A stretch of 64,000 bases of DNA from Limnohabitans sp. 2KL-27 (lineage in GTDB: Bacteria > Pseudomonadota > Gammaproteobacteria > Burkholderiales > Burkholderiaceae_C). The notes beneath the pieces are model-generated. The model did no database searches. It saw only the letters and a list, made by a program, of their open reading frames with translations, and had not been told where the DNA came from. Location: the NCBI RefSeq assembly GCF_001269345.1, contig NZ_CXOP01000002.1, positions 124,853-188,852 of the forward strand. The letters run 5' to 3'. The position numbers were made by a program, and so were the translations under genes. Below, in pieces: positions 27,568-37,729 of this stretch (its first letter is position 1; each line of letters begins with the position of its first letter).

Positions 27568-29190
27568 ATGTCCACTTCCGGCCTCATGATGAACCGCCCC
27601 CTGCTCATTTCGGGCATCCTCGAACACGGCGCGGCCCAATTCGGTGACCAGGAAATCGTCTCGCGCGAAACGCATGGCCCACTGCACCGCACCACCTATG
27701 CGCAGGCCGCCCAACGCGCCCGCCAACTGGCCAACGCCTTGGCCCAGATGGGCCTCAAGCACGGCAGCGCGGTCGGCTCAATCGCCTGGAACAACCACCG
27801 CCACCTGGAAGCGTATTACGCCGTCTCGGGCAGCGGCATGGTCATGCACACCTGCAACCCGCGCCTGCACCCGCAGCAGCTGATCTATGTGATCAACCAC
27901 GCTGAAGACGAGGTGATCTTGTTTGACGCCACCTTTGCCCCCTTGGTCAAAGGCATCGCCGCACATTGCCCCAAAGTCCGCGCCTGGGTTTGCCTGGCTG
28001 ATGCGGCCAACACCCCCACCATCGAGGGCGTGGCCAACGTGATGAACTACGAGGGCCTGATCACCGGCCACAGCGACACCTTCCACTGGCCTGAATTGGA
28101 CGACCAAACAGGCGCAGCGCTTTGCTACACCTCGGGCACCACCGGCAACCCCAAGGGTGTGCTGTACACCCACCGCGCCATCGTGCTGGACGCCACCACC
28201 GCCTGCTTGCCCGATGTGCTGGGTTTTTCCACGCAAGAAACTGTTTTGCCGGTGGTGCCCATGTTCCACATCAACGCCTGGTGCATCCCCTACGCTGCGC
28301 TGGTGGCGGGCACCAAGCTGGTCTTGCCCGGCCCCAAACTCGACGGCCCGAGCCTGTTTGAGCTGATGGAGGCCGAGCAGGTCACCATCAGCGCGGGCGT
28401 GCCCACCATCTGGATGGGCCTGATCCAGCACGTCGAACACAACAACTTGCGCTTTGCCCACATGAAACGCACCTGCGTGGGTGGCTCGGCCATGCCCATG
28501 GCGCTGATCGCCAAGTTCATGGACACCTATGGCGTGGAAGTGCGCCACGGCTGGGGCATGACCGAGACCACCGCTGTGGCCACCATGAGCAACTTGAGCC
28601 GCGCCGACCGCCTCAAGCCCGCCGCCGAGCAGCACGCCATCGTGGCCAAGCAAGGCAAAACCGTCTCGGGCATTGAGATCAAAGTGGTCGATGAAAACGG
28701 CGCCACCTTGCCGCGCGACGGCACCTCACAAGGCGAGCTGATGGTGCGCGGCCAGTGGATCGTGGAGCGCTACTTCAAGGCCGAGAAAACTGCACTGGTG
28801 GACGGCTGGTTCCCCACGGGCGACATCGCCACCATCGACGCGCACGGCACCATGCAAATCCGCGACCGTACCAAGGACGTGATCAAGACCGGTGGCGAAT
28901 GGATCAGCTCCATCGACCTGGAAAACGCCGCCATCGGTCACCCCGCCGTGGCCATGGCCGCCGTGATTGGCGTCAAGCACCCCAAGTGGGACGAGCGCCC
29001 GCTGCTGTTCATCGTGCGCAAGCCGGGCCAAGCCCTAGAAAAGCAAGAGATCCTCGACTTCCTGGCCACCCAGGTGGCCAAGTGGTGGGTGCCCGACGAT
29101 GTGGTGTTCCTCGAATCCCTGCCCGTGGGCGGCACTGGCAAGGTGCAAAAGAACGAACTGCGCAAGGACTACGGCGGCGTGTTCAGCTGA
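27568..29190 (+). CDS. acyl-CoA ligase, DmdB-like (3-methylthiopropionyl-CoA ligase group)
   Basis: Adenylate-forming ligase of 540 residues. The P-loop [12 protein letters not shown] lies at about 187, the middle motif is HGWGMTETT, then GWFPTGDIA and the C-terminal [15 protein letters not shown] hinge and [12 protein letters not shown] with catalytic Lys. The sequence is close to medium-chain and DmdB-type ligases of the DMSP demethylation route. No dmdA or complete dmdD partner is adjacent, so the natural substrate may be a medium-chain acid. Confidence 0.82.
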   Translation: MSTSGLMMNRPLLISGILEHGAAQFGDQEIVSRETHGPLHRTTYAQAAQRARQLANALAQMGLKHGSAVGSIAWNNHRHLEAYYAVSGSGMVMHTCNPRLHPQQLIYVINHAEDEVILFDATFAPLVKGIAAHCPKVRAWVCLADAANTPTIEGVANVMNYEGLITGHSDTFHWPELDDQTGAALCYTSGTTGNPKGVLYTHRAIVLDATTACLPDVLGFSTQETVLPVVPMFHINAWCIPYAALVAGTKLVLPGPKLDGPSLFELMEAEQVTISAGVPTIWMGLIQHVEHNNLRFAHMKRTCVGGSAMPMALIAKFMDTYGVEVRHGWGMTETTAVATMSNLSRADRLKPAAEQHAIVAKQGKTVSGIEIKVVDENGATLPRDGTSQGELMVRGQWIVERYFKAEKTALVDGWFPTGDIATIDAHGTMQIRDRTKDVIKTGGEWISSIDLENAAIGHPAVAMAAVIGVKHPKWDERPLLFIVRKPGQALEKQEILDFLATQVAKWWVPDDVVFLESLPVGGTGKVQKNELRKDYGGVFS

Positions 29191-29200
29191 AGTTGCCGTT

Positions 29201-29270
29201 TGGATGGCCACCTCGCAAGCTCCTCGCAATGACAGGCGGTCTGTCATGGCGAGCCAAGCGTGGCCATCCA
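29201..29270. repeat. 70-base inverted-repeat element
   Basis: The ends are TGGATGGCCAC and its counterpart GTGGCCATCCA after a short insertion. An inner stem CTCGCAATGACAG/CTGTCATGGCGAG surrounds GCGGT. It fills the space between the ligase and the convergent GST gene and can form a long hairpin, so it may act as a two-way terminator. Elements with TCATTGCGAG-type arms recur in many bacterial genomes. A diverged relative lies at 53254-53327. Confidence 0.75.
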
Positions 29271-29278
29271 GTGAACGG

Positions 29279-29899
29279 TCAAACCTTGGCGCTGGGCCGC
29301 TCGTTCATGCGGTCGCGCCAGGCTTGCAAAGCGTGCATGCCCTCGTCGCCGGGCACAAACTTCATCAGGCCCCGCGCAAACTCCAGCGCGCAAAACGCGG
29401 TGATGTCGGCGATGGTGAAGCGCTCGCCCGCGATCCAAGGCTGCGCTTGCAGGCGCTGGTCAAAACCCCGCGCCACATCGCGCACCTTCTCGGCCTGTGA
29501 GCGGCCGAACTCGGGAAACTGCGGTTTTTCCAAGGCAGCCAGCCCCGGGTGGCCGTGACGGATCGCGTTGGCAATGCCGCCCAACAAATACAACTCCACC
29601 TGCCGGTCGGCCATCTCGATGAAGCCGCGCTCGTCGCCATCCACACCCATCAGGTTGGGCGCGGGGTAGCGGCCCTCCAGCAAAGTGCAAATCGCCCGCG
29701 TCTCGGTGATCACGCGGCCATCGTCCAGTTCCAGCGCAGGCACTTTGGCCAGCGGGCTCTTGGCCAAATACGCCGGCTGACGGTGCTCGCCGCCTTTGAG
29801 GTCCATGTTCACCATCTCGATGCCGGTGATGTTTTTCTCGACCAAAAACATCAGCACCCGGCGGGGGCTGGGCGCGCGGTGGGCGGTGTAAAGCTTCAT
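29279..29899 (-). CDS. glutathione S-transferase family protein
   Basis: A 206-residue GST with a thioredoxin-like N-terminal domain: KLYTAHRAPSPRRV with the likely catalytic Ser, KVPALELDDG with the cis-proline, and ETRAIC for glutathione gamma-glutamyl binding. The all-helical C-terminal domain contains GERFTIADITAFCALE, the N-capping box. The start at 29899 is the family N-terminus. It probably conjugates or isomerises a substrate; which one is unknown. Divergent from the acyl-CoA dehydrogenase gene. Confidence 0.9.
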   Translation of the reverse strand: MKLYTAHRAPSPRRVLMFLVEKNITGIEMVNMDLKGGEHRQPAYLAKSPLAKVPALELDDGRVITETRAICTLLEGRYPAPNLMGVDGDERGFIEMADRQVELYLLGGIANAIRHGHPGLAALEKPQFPEFGRSQAEKVRDVARGFDQRLQAQPWIAGERFTIADITAFCALEFARGLMKFVPGDEGMHALQAWRDRMNERPSAKV

Positions 29900-30123
29900 G
29901 GTTTTTCTCCTTTTTTTGGCAGGGGCATGTTCCCAGTCTTGGGCCTGTGCCGTGCAGACTAGCACCGGCCTGATCGGGGGCGTGCCACGCAGATGACAGC
30001 TGCTGCGAGGCGCAAGAACAGACACACGGGCGACACCCAGTCACAGGCCGGACAGGACAAGGCCTGTTCAGCCTTTCCAATCCACACCAGAGCCCCTGTT
30101 CAACGATTTGAGAAAACGCGACC

Positions 30124-31296
30124 ATGAACTTCGACATCCCACCGGACATTGCAGCCCTGCGCGAGCGCACGCGGCAGTTCATTGCCGAACAGGTGATCCC
30201 GCTGGAGGGCGACCCGCGCCACGGCCCGCATGGCCCGTCCAAATCACTGCGCGAAGAACTGGTGGCCCGTGCACGCGCTGCGGGCTTGCTCACGCCGCAT
30301 GCCTCCGTCGAGATGGGTGGGCTGGGTTTGAGCCACATTGCCAAAGCGGTGGTGTTTGAAGAAGCCGGCTACTCCAACCTGGGGCCGACCGCGCTCAACA
30401 TCCATGCGCCCGACGAGGGCAACATCCACCTGATGGAAGAAGTGGCCACCCCCGCACAGAAAGAGCGCTGGCTGCGCCCGCAGGTGGCCGGGCTCACCCG
30501 CTCCTGCTTTGCCATGACCGAGCCCGCACCCGGCGCAGGGGCCGACCCCTCGATGCTCACCACCACCGCCGTGCGGGATGGCGACGACTACCTGATCAGT
30601 GGCGGCAAGTGGTTCATCACCGGGGCCGAAGGGGCCGATTACGCCATCGTCATGGCGCGCATGGAAGACGGCACGGCCACCATGTTTTTGACCGACATGG
30701 ACAAAGCGGGCATCACGCTCGAGCGCAGCATGGACGCCATGGACAACTGCTTCACGGGCGGTCATGGCGTGCTGTGCTTTGACAACTTGCGCGTGCCCGC
30801 CACCGACGTGCTGGGCGAAGTGGGGCAAGGCTTTCGCTACGCGCAAATCCGGTTAGCTCCGGCTCGCCTGACGCACTGCATGCGTTGGCTGGGCCAAGCC
30901 CGCCGCGCGCACGACATCGCACTCGACTACGCCAGCCGACGCCAGGCTTTTGGCAAACCCCTGGCCGAGCACGAAGGCGTGGGCTTCATGCTGGCCGACA
31001 ACGACATCGACCTGCACACCGCACGCCTGCACATCTGGCACACCGCCTGGCTGCTCGACCAAGGGCAAAAAGGCGGTTTCGAATCAAGCCGGGCCAAAGT
31101 GGCCTGCTCAGAGGCCGAATGGCGCGTGGTGGACCGCTGCGTGCAAATTCTGGGCGGTCAAGGGGTGACCGCCGAGACGCCCGTGATGCGCATCTTCATG
31201 GACATGCGCGCCTTCCGAATTTATGACGGCCCCAGTGAAGTCCACCGCTGGAGCATGGCGCGCAAGCTGGTTTACAAGGCGCAGCAGGCGACATAG
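30124..31296 (+). CDS. acyl-CoA dehydrogenase, ACAD10/11-like
   Basis: FAD-dependent alpha,beta-dehydrogenase of acyl-CoA, 390 residues. It shows the family segments CFAMTEPAPGAGAD (substrate/FAD loop), GGKWFITGAEGAD, a central barrel, and the C-terminal helix region with ILGGQGVTAETPV. The usual YEGT catalytic motif reads YDGP at 367-370, so the base glutamate is replaced by Asp, as in the ACAD10/11 branch. It is a single gene behind a 224-base divergent promoter region shared with the GST. Confidence 0.9.
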   Translation: MNFDIPPDIAALRERTRQFIAEQVIPLEGDPRHGPHGPSKSLREELVARARAAGLLTPHASVEMGGLGLSHIAKAVVFEEAGYSNLGPTALNIHAPDEGNIHLMEEVATPAQKERWLRPQVAGLTRSCFAMTEPAPGAGADPSMLTTTAVRDGDDYLISGGKWFITGAEGADYAIVMARMEDGTATMFLTDMDKAGITLERSMDAMDNCFTGGHGVLCFDNLRVPATDVLGEVGQGFRYAQIRLAPARLTHCMRWLGQARRAHDIALDYASRRQAFGKPLAEHEGVGFMLADNDIDLHTARLHIWHTAWLLDQGQKGGFESSRAKVACSEAEWRVVDRCVQILGGQGVTAETPVMRIFMDMRAFRIYDGPSEVHRWSMARKLVYKAQQAT

Positions 31297-31454
31297 AGTC
31301 TTGCTGGCCGATCTCACGGTTGACCCCCATCTGTGCCAAGCCGTCCAGGCCCCCTGTTGGCGCTTGGCTGAACCCGTTGAAGGCTAGCGCGCTGGCTTCA
31401 ATACCCAGCCGGTCAAGCCAAAGGCAAAAAATGGCGTTGCCCAAACAAGCGCGC
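31297..31454. other. 158-base convergent gap with a coding-like remnant
   Basis: Between the dehydrogenase and the SDR genes. The minus strand keeps an open stretch from 31444 down to about 31298 that reads like protein (WLDRLGIEASALAF) but has no matching start signal, and it ends inside the dehydrogenase gene. I do not recognise it. It may be the remains of a displaced gene or mobile element end. Confidence 0.25.
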
Positions 31455-32249
<795 letters not shown>

Positions 32250-32283
32250 TGATGGGCTTGGTTCAAGTGATTAAAAAGGGAGG

Positions 32284-33630
32284 TCATCGGGATTGCGGCA
32301 CGGTCATGGCGATCAGCTCCGCAACATTGGCCATTTGAGGGAATCGGCCCAGCGCCTCCAACAGTTCGTCGGCATGGCAATGCGGCGCCCCCCAAGCGGC
32401 GAGCTCGCGAAACTTGCGTGCCAGTGCCTCAGAGGTCATGGGTGCTTGCGCCCCAAGGATCTCGCGGGTGATCAAACGCCCGCTTTGCAGGTGAATCACC
32501 ACCCGAGCTTCTTCAGTGCTCAGGCGTTCGTCTGCCACGATCTTGACCTTTTGACGGCAGTTGCGAACGAGCACATCATTCACAGCAGCATCGGTAAATG
32601 CTCGCACACCGGCTTGGCCCCGCGTGATGGCCATGGCCACCGCATGCTGAAGGCTGAGCTTGGATTCAAGTCCATCAGCCGGATGAAGGCGGTCTGCACG
32701 TATTTGCGACAAGGGATGAACCGTGACCGTGATGTGTTCAATTTCATCCCCGGCATGGATCGGGTCATCGGCCATGCCCAAGCAGGCGTCCAATGTGGGG
32801 TGCAGCAAAAAGCCGCACGGGTAGGGCTTGAACGTATTTTGTGTCGCTACCCAATGTTGTCCCAAGCCTTCGCAAAGACCCGCATCCAGAGGTCGTGACC
32901 CCATGACTTCGGAGAACCCGAACCGTGCCTCCAACACCCGGTCGTTGGCCGTGATGCCATGCCTTGCAAGCTGTGCCGCCACCAAGCCGTTGCGCGCCGC
33001 ATGGGCAATGTTCAAGCTCTTGGCCATGGTGCCCAGACTGGCCACCAAGCCACCCGACTGTGTGGCGGCATGGCCCATTGCCCAAGCCATTTCCTGGGGA
33101 CTCAGGCGCATCAGGCGTCCTACAGCAACCGCAGCACCCAAGACGCCGCAAGTGGCCGTGATGTGCCAACCCCGCTCGTAGTGACCGGGCGAAACGGCCA
33201 GACCGATTCGGCACTCCACCTCCATACCCAACAAAAACGCATGCAAGAAATCCTCGCCGCTCACGACCGTCTGACTGGCCCAGGCCACCAGGGCCGACGC
33301 CACTGTGCCCGCAGGATGAATTCCCGTCGGCCAATGCGTGTCGTCGTAGTCAAGGATGTTCGAAGCAAAAGCGTGAAGCAATGCAATGGTTGCAGGGTCA
33401 AACTTTTCAGCGCGGCCGATCAGTGGTGCATCACCGCGGCCGAAAGGCGCTAGCGCCAAGAGCAGTCTGTCCAAGGCGGGGTCACCTGCGCCACCGAGGG
33501 CACAGGCAAACCAATTCATCCATGATGAAGCAGCCGACGATCGAGTCGCCGCATCGACATCAGTCCACTTCGACTCAACCGCCCATTGAGCAAGCGCATG
33601 CGTTGGAGATGCGCCATCCAGCAGCTTCAT
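32284..33630 (-). CDS. MmgE/PrpD family protein
   Basis: A 448-residue protein of the 2-methylcitrate dehydratase/aconitate decarboxylase (MmgE/PrpD) fold. The all-helical N-terminal domain has the LDYDDTHWPTGIHPAG segment (aspartates and the conserved His), and a lid domain follows, with NTFKPYPCGFLLHPTLDA. Known members dehydrate or decarboxylate tricarboxylic-type acids. No methylcitrate cycle genes are adjacent, so the substrate is likely different. Cotranscribed with the SDR gene downstream (34 bases apart). Confidence 0.88.
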   Translation of the reverse strand: MKLLDGASPTHALAQWAVESKWTDVDAATRSSAASSWMNWFACALGGAGDPALDRLLLALAPFGRGDAPLIGRAEKFDPATIALLHAFASNILDYDDTHWPTGIHPAGTVASALVAWASQTVVSGEDFLHAFLLGMEVECRIGLAVSPGHYERGWHITATCGVLGAAVAVGRLMRLSPQEMAWAMGHAATQSGGLVASLGTMAKSLNIAHAARNGLVAAQLARHGITANDRVLEARFGFSEVMGSRPLDAGLCEGLGQHWVATQNTFKPYPCGFLLHPTLDACLGMADDPIHAGDEIEHITVTVHPLSQIRADRLHPADGLESKLSLQHAVAMAITRGQAGVRAFTDAAVNDVLVRNCRQKVKIVADERLSTEEARVVIHLQSGRLITREILGAQAPMTSEALARKFRELAAWGAPHCHADELLEALGRFPQMANVAELIAMTVPQSR

Positions 33631-33673
33631 GAAAGAGGCCGCAACACCAGAGACAGCATGCTGAGATCCATGC

Positions 33674-34654
33674 TCAGTTGGCCACGATGCCTGCTTTTTT
33701 CACCACCGGGCCCCAGCGGTCAAGTTCTTGCCGCACGTAGCTGGCCGCTTGCTCTGGCGTTCCGCCTAGGGCCTCTGTTCCTTGGGACGCAAAGCGCTCG
33801 AGAACGTCGCTCGACTTGAGCGCCTGGTTCACTTCGCGGTTCAAGCGGGCAATGATGTCAGGCGGTGTGCCAGCTGGCGCCATCAAGCCGTACCAAAGTG
33901 CGACATTGACCGAAGGAAAGCCCAACTCAGCAAAGGTGGGCGTGTTGGGCAACAGGGGGTTTCGTCGAGGACTGGCAGCGGCCACAGCCCGGATCTTTCC
34001 GCTCGTGATGTGTGGCAGCAGTGACGGTGCGCCATCAAACATGACTTGGACTTGTCCGCCCACCAGGTCTGCCACAGCGGGGCCGCTACCGCGGTAAGGC
34101 GCATGGATCATGTCGATCGATGTTGCCGCGGTGAACAACTCGCCCGCCATGTGCGGTGCACCACCGTTGCCCGACGAGGCGAAGGCCAACTTACCAGGCC
34201 TTTGCTTGGCCAGCGCCACAAACTCAGGCAGCGTTTGTGCTTTCAATTCAGCGTTGATGGTCATGATCAACGGCAAGCTTGCCAGCATGGTGATGGGCGC
34301 GAACGATGTGATGGGGTCGTAGGGCAACTTGGCCATCAAGTGGGGACCAATGCCATGCGTTGTGATCGAGTTTTGCAGCAAGGTGTAGCCGTCGGGCGCT
34401 GACTTGGCGACGAAATCGCTGGCCAATGAGCCGCTGGCGCCCGCCTTGTTTTCCACAACAACGGGTTGCCCCATCGAGGTGGACAACTTGGCTGCCAGCA
34501 ATCTGGCGATGAAGTCTGCAGCGCCTCCTGGCGGCACTGTGACGATGAGTTTGATCGGACGGTTGGGGTATGCGCCAACGCTTTGCGCTTGGGCCCATGT
34601 GCCCGCCAAAGCGCACACCACTGCGCAGACATATTTGGTCAGTTTGGATGCCAT
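33674..34654 (-). CDS. Bug-type (TctC) tripartite tricarboxylate transporter binding protein
   Basis: Periplasmic solute receptor of 326 residues. An N-terminal signal peptide is present (KLTKYVCAVVCALAGTWAQA, cleavage after AQA), then the family start YPNRPIKLIVTVPPGGAAD and the two-lobe fold with a PYDP loop. Such proteins bind dicarboxylates, aromatic acids or similar. No TctA or TctB membrane genes are in the window, so it is an orphan receptor, which is common in Burkholderiales. It leads the MmgE/PrpD-SDR unit. Start chosen at the ATG before the signal peptide. Confidence 0.88.
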   Translation of the reverse strand: MASKLTKYVCAVVCALAGTWAQAQSVGAYPNRPIKLIVTVPPGGAADFIARLLAAKLSTSMGQPVVVENKAGASGSLASDFVAKSAPDGYTLLQNSITTHGIGPHLMAKLPYDPITSFAPITMLASLPLIMTINAELKAQTLPEFVALAKQRPGKLAFASSGNGGAPHMAGELFTAATSIDMIHAPYRGSGPAVADLVGGQVQVMFDGAPSLLPHITSGKIRAVAAASPRRNPLLPNTPTFAELGFPSVNVALWYGLMAPAGTPPDIIARLNREVNQALKSSDVLERFASQGTEALGGTPEQAASYVRQELDRWGPVVKKAGIVAN

Positions 34655-34869
34655 CGAAAACCTTTGAATGGAAGATCTGAACGGAAAAAACGCGTGGAAA
34701 GCTGACTCAACAACAGTCTCCGGCACTGGCGAGGTGCTGTTTTGTTGGAGAACTGCTTGGTTCATCCTAAACGAGATCGGCAAAAAAGGCCGAACGGTTG
34801 TGACAGGCTTTCAAAGACCGCAAACGCCAATCAACCCGCTTGGGGCCTCACCCTTTGACTGAACGCGCG

Positions 34870-35712
34870 TCACAGCTTGGCTGCTTCGAGGGTGTCCCTT
34901 GTCTGCATGGCCACACGGCGTGCAGCCGCTGCAAAGTCTTCGCCGCTCGAGGCGTAAAGCACCGCACGCGACGAATTGACGATGATCGGGCCGGCGCTGG
35001 AGCCGTCGGCATGGGCGCGCCAGCCGGCCTTGACGGTGGTGACCGCGTCGCCGCCTTGTGCGCCCACGCCGGGGATCAAGAGGGGCAAGGTGGGAGCGAG
35101 TTCGCGCACGCGCTCGATCTCTGCCGGGTAGGTCGCACCCACCACCAGGCCGAGTTGGCCGTTCAGGTTCCAGGGGCCTTGGGCCAGTTTGGCAACGTGT
35201 TCGTACAACAAAGGCTGACCCTCGACCGAGGCCAAACGCTGGTTTTGCAGGTCATCACCGCCGGGGTTGGAGGTGCGGCACAGCAAGAAGGCGCCTTTGC
35301 CTTCGTACTTCAAATAAGGGGCCACCGAGTCCCAGCCCATGAAAGGCGAGAGGGTCACGGCGTCGGCGCCGTAGCGCTCGAAGGCTTCTTTGGCGTACTG
35401 CTCGGCAGTCGAGCCAATGTCGCCGCGCTTGGCGTCCAGGATGATGGGCACATGCGGGGCCACACGGCGCATGTGTTCCATCAGGCGTTCGAGCTGGCCT
35501 TCGGCACGGTGCGCGGCGAAATAGGCGATTTGGGGCTTGAAGCCGCTGACCAGGTCGGCCGTGGCGTCGACGATGGCGGCGCAAAAGTCGTAGATCTTGT
35601 TGGCGTCGCCCTTGTAGCGGTCCGGGAACTTGGTGGGCTCGGGGTCCAGGCCCACGCAAAGCATGGAGCCGTTTTGGCGCTCGGCGGCGCGCAGCATGTC
35701 GAGGAAGGTCAT
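34870..35712 (-). CDS. pyrF: orotidine 5'-phosphate decarboxylase (type 2)
   Basis: Last enzyme of UMP synthesis. The 280-residue protein belongs to the longer type-2 PyrF group, with [10 protein letters not shown] at the start, the catalytic [14 protein letters not shown] segment (Lys and Asp), PFMGWDS, and the phosphate-binding [10 protein letters not shown]. The start at 35712 is chosen at MTFLDM. It is the housekeeping gene that separates the two catabolic modules. It follows the GntR gene by 37 bases on the same strand. Confidence 0.94.
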   Translation of the reverse strand: MTFLDMLRAAERQNGSMLCVGLDPEPTKFPDRYKGDANKIYDFCAAIVDATADLVSGFKPQIAYFAAHRAEGQLERLMEHMRRVAPHVPIILDAKRGDIGSTAEQYAKEAFERYGADAVTLSPFMGWDSVAPYLKYEGKGAFLLCRTSNPGGDDLQNQRLASVEGQPLLYEHVAKLAQGPWNLNGQLGLVVGATYPAEIERVRELAPTLPLLIPGVGAQGGDAVTTVKAGWRAHADGSSAGPIIVNSSRAVLYASSGEDFAAAARRVAMQTRDTLEAAKL

Positions 35713-35749
35713 GGGGGATGATTTTAAGCGGCGCCCCACACGCGGCGCT

Positions 35750-36415
35750 TCACTGCGAAGCCAGCAGGTCCGTGGGCAAATTGAGGATGAAGTCGTTCAG
35801 GCTTTTGGCATCACGCCCGGGGCGCATGTGGTCGCGCATCGAGAAAACAGCCGCATCGGCATCGCGCACGCGCAGGGCCTGAACAATCTGTTCGTGCTGC
35901 TCAAAAGAGGTCTGCAAACGGCCCAGGGCACCAAAGGCGTGGCGGCGGTAAACGCCTGTGCGAAAACGGATGCGCAAGACTTCTTGCCGCAAAAACGGGT
36001 TGCGTGTGCCTTGGTAAATGAGCTCATGAAACGCCAGATTGAGCTTTTGCCAGCCCTGCAAGTCCTCGGCAGCGGCCACCAGGCGGCTTTCTTCGTGCAA
36101 TGCGAGCAGCTTGTGCAGGTCTTCTTCGGCCATGCGCTCGCAGGCCAGGCGCACGGCCACGGCCTCCAGCTCGGCCAGCAACTCCCACAGGCTGAGCAGT
36201 TGCTGCAGGTTCATCTTGGTGACGGTGCTCCCGCCCCGGGGCATGTTGCTGACCCAGCCCTGGGCCTGCAACTGGATGAGGGCCTCGCGAATCGGTGTTT
36301 TGGAAACACCGAAACGCTCGGACAAAGCCCCTTCGTCGATCGGGTCCCCAGGCAACAAATCACCCTTGGACATGGCTTCTTCCAAGTGCAAACGGATTTG
36401 GTCGCTGACTTTCAT
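35750..36415 (-). CDS. GntR-family regulator (FadR/FCD subfamily)
   Basis: A 221-residue regulator with an N-terminal winged helix ([23 protein letters not shown]) and a C-terminal FCD effector domain (helical, with [12 protein letters not shown] and [14 protein letters not shown]). FCD domains bind carboxylic acids through a metal site. It is divergent from the CoA-transferase operon across 117 AT-rich bases, which makes it the likely local regulator of that operon, responding to a substrate or intermediate. Confidence 0.92.
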   Translation of the reverse strand: MKVSDQIRLHLEEAMSKGDLLPGDPIDEGALSERFGVSKTPIREALIQLQAQGWVSNMPRGGSTVTKMNLQQLLSLWELLAELEAVAVRLACERMAEEDLHKLLALHEESRLVAAAEDLQGWQKLNLAFHELIYQGTRNPFLRQEVLRIRFRTGVYRRHAFGALGRLQTSFEQHEQIVQALRVRDADAAVFSMRDHMRPGRDAKSLNDFILNLPTDLLASQ

Positions 36416-36445
36416 GGGGCGTTTCTTAGGGCTAACACTGATATT

Positions 36446-36475
36446 TTGGCATATTGCTTTGCATACAGATATAGA
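36446..36475 (+). promoter_or_regulatory. promoter candidate for the CoA-transferase operon
   Basis: TTGGCA (36446-36451) and TATAGA (36470-36475) are separated by 18 bases in the only clearly AT-rich stretch of the region. The spacer contains the related hexamers GCATAT and GCATAC 12 bases apart, which could be half-sites for the divergent GntR regulator. Confidence 0.45.
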
Positions 36476-36532
36476 CTATAAATATATTTATGGATGGTGA
36501 CTTTGTTTTTAAAGTCATCCAACACAACATTT

Positions 36533-37729
36533 ATGGCCAAAATTCAAGCTTCCTCTGCACTTTCACGCTTCAAGGTCATCGACCTGTCCCGCGTCCGTGC
36601 GGGCCCCAACTGCGTGCGCATCCTGACCGATTTTGGTGCGGATGTGGTGCGCGTCGAGCCGCCTGAAGGGGTCGATCCCAACGAAGCGATGTTTGCCGCC
36701 AACCGCAAGGGGGGCGATTTTCAGAACATCAACCGCAACAAACGCTCGATGACGCTGAACCTCAAGAAAGAGGGGGCGATGGACATCCTCAAACGGATGA
36801 TTGCCGAGGCGGATGTGGTGGTGGAAAACTGGCGGCCCGATGTGAAGGACCGCCTGGGGCTGGATTACGCGTCGCTCAAGGCCATCAACCCGCGCATCAT
36901 CTTGGCCAGCATTTCCGGCTTTGGGCAGGACGGTCCCTATGCTTGGCGGCCAGGCTTTGACCAGATCATCCAGGGCATGGGCGGGCTGATGAGCGTGACG
37001 GGTGAGCCCGAACACGGCCCCATCCGGGCGGGCCTGGCGGTGGCCGACCTGAGCGCCGGGCTGTACTGCGCCATCGGCATTTTGGTGGCCTTGATCGAGC
37101 GCGAAACCTCGGGCCAGGGCCAGTGGGTGCAAAGCTCCTTGCTGCACTCGCAAATTGCCATGATGGATTTCCAGATGGCCCGCTACCTGAACGACAACGA
37201 CGTGCCCGTGCAGGTGGGCAACAACCACCCGACCAGCTCGCCCATGGGCTTGTTCGAGGCCAGCGATGGCTGCTTCAATTTGGGCGCATCGGGCGAGGGC
37301 AACTGGAAGCGCTTTTGCGAAGTGCTGCAAAAACCCGACTGGTACCAAGACCCGGAATTTGTGACCGAGCCGTTGCGCGTCAAGAACAGGGAGCGCCTGA
37401 ACCGCTTGATCGCCGAAGAGTTTCCGAAGAAAACCGTTCACCAATGGGTCTCGATGCTCAACCAAGCGGGCGTGCCGGCCGGGCCGGTCTATACCGTGCC
37501 GCAGGTGTTTGAAGACGAGCAGGTCAAGCACCTGCAAGTGACCACCACACTGCCCACACAATTTGGCAAGGACATGCACTTCATCACACAACCGGTGGTG
37601 CTCAGCCGCACGCCGTCCAAGGTGGTGGCCCCGGCCCCAGGCTGGGGTGAGCACACCGACGAGGTGCTGGGTGATCTGGGTTTTTCGGCCACTGACATTG
37701 AGGGCTTCCATGCCCGGGGTGTTGTATGA
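36533..37729 (+). CDS. CaiB/BaiF-family CoA-transferase
   Basis: Class III CoA-transferase of 398 residues, moving CoA between carboxylic acids. Family features are the start region SRVRAGPNCVRILTDFGADVVRVE, FGQDGPYAWRPGFDQIIQGMGG, and the catalytic Asp in VADLSAGLYC near residue 171. The start at 36533 is preferred because the upstream in-frame codons lack family similarity, although no good ribosome site precedes it. First gene of the operon; its stop overlaps the crotonase start (ATGA). Confidence 0.92.
   Translation: MAKIQASSALSRFKVIDLSRVRAGPNCVRILTDFGADVVRVEPPEGVDPNEAMFAANRKGGDFQNINRNKRSMTLNLKKEGAMDILKRMIAEADVVVENWRPDVKDRLGLDYASLKAINPRIILASISGFGQDGPYAWRPGFDQIIQGMGGLMSVTGEPEHGPIRAGLAVADLSAGLYCAIGILVALIERETSGQGQWVQSSLLHSQIAMMDFQMARYLNDNDVPVQVGNNHPTSSPMGLFEASDGCFNLGASGEGNWKRFCEVLQKPDWYQDPEFVTEPLRVKNRERLNRLIAEEFPKKTVHQWVSMLNQAGVPAGPVYTVPQVFEDEQVKHLQVTTTLPTQFGKDMHFITQPVVLSRTPSKVVAPAPGWGEHTDEVLGDLGFSATDIEGFHARGVV

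Noticed and set aside
34706..34752. Imperfect inverted repeat CAACAACAG...CTGTTTTGTTG upstream of the Bug receptor gene
   Set aside because: Arms match imperfectly and are far apart; no promoter element could be placed with it, so an operator is not supported.
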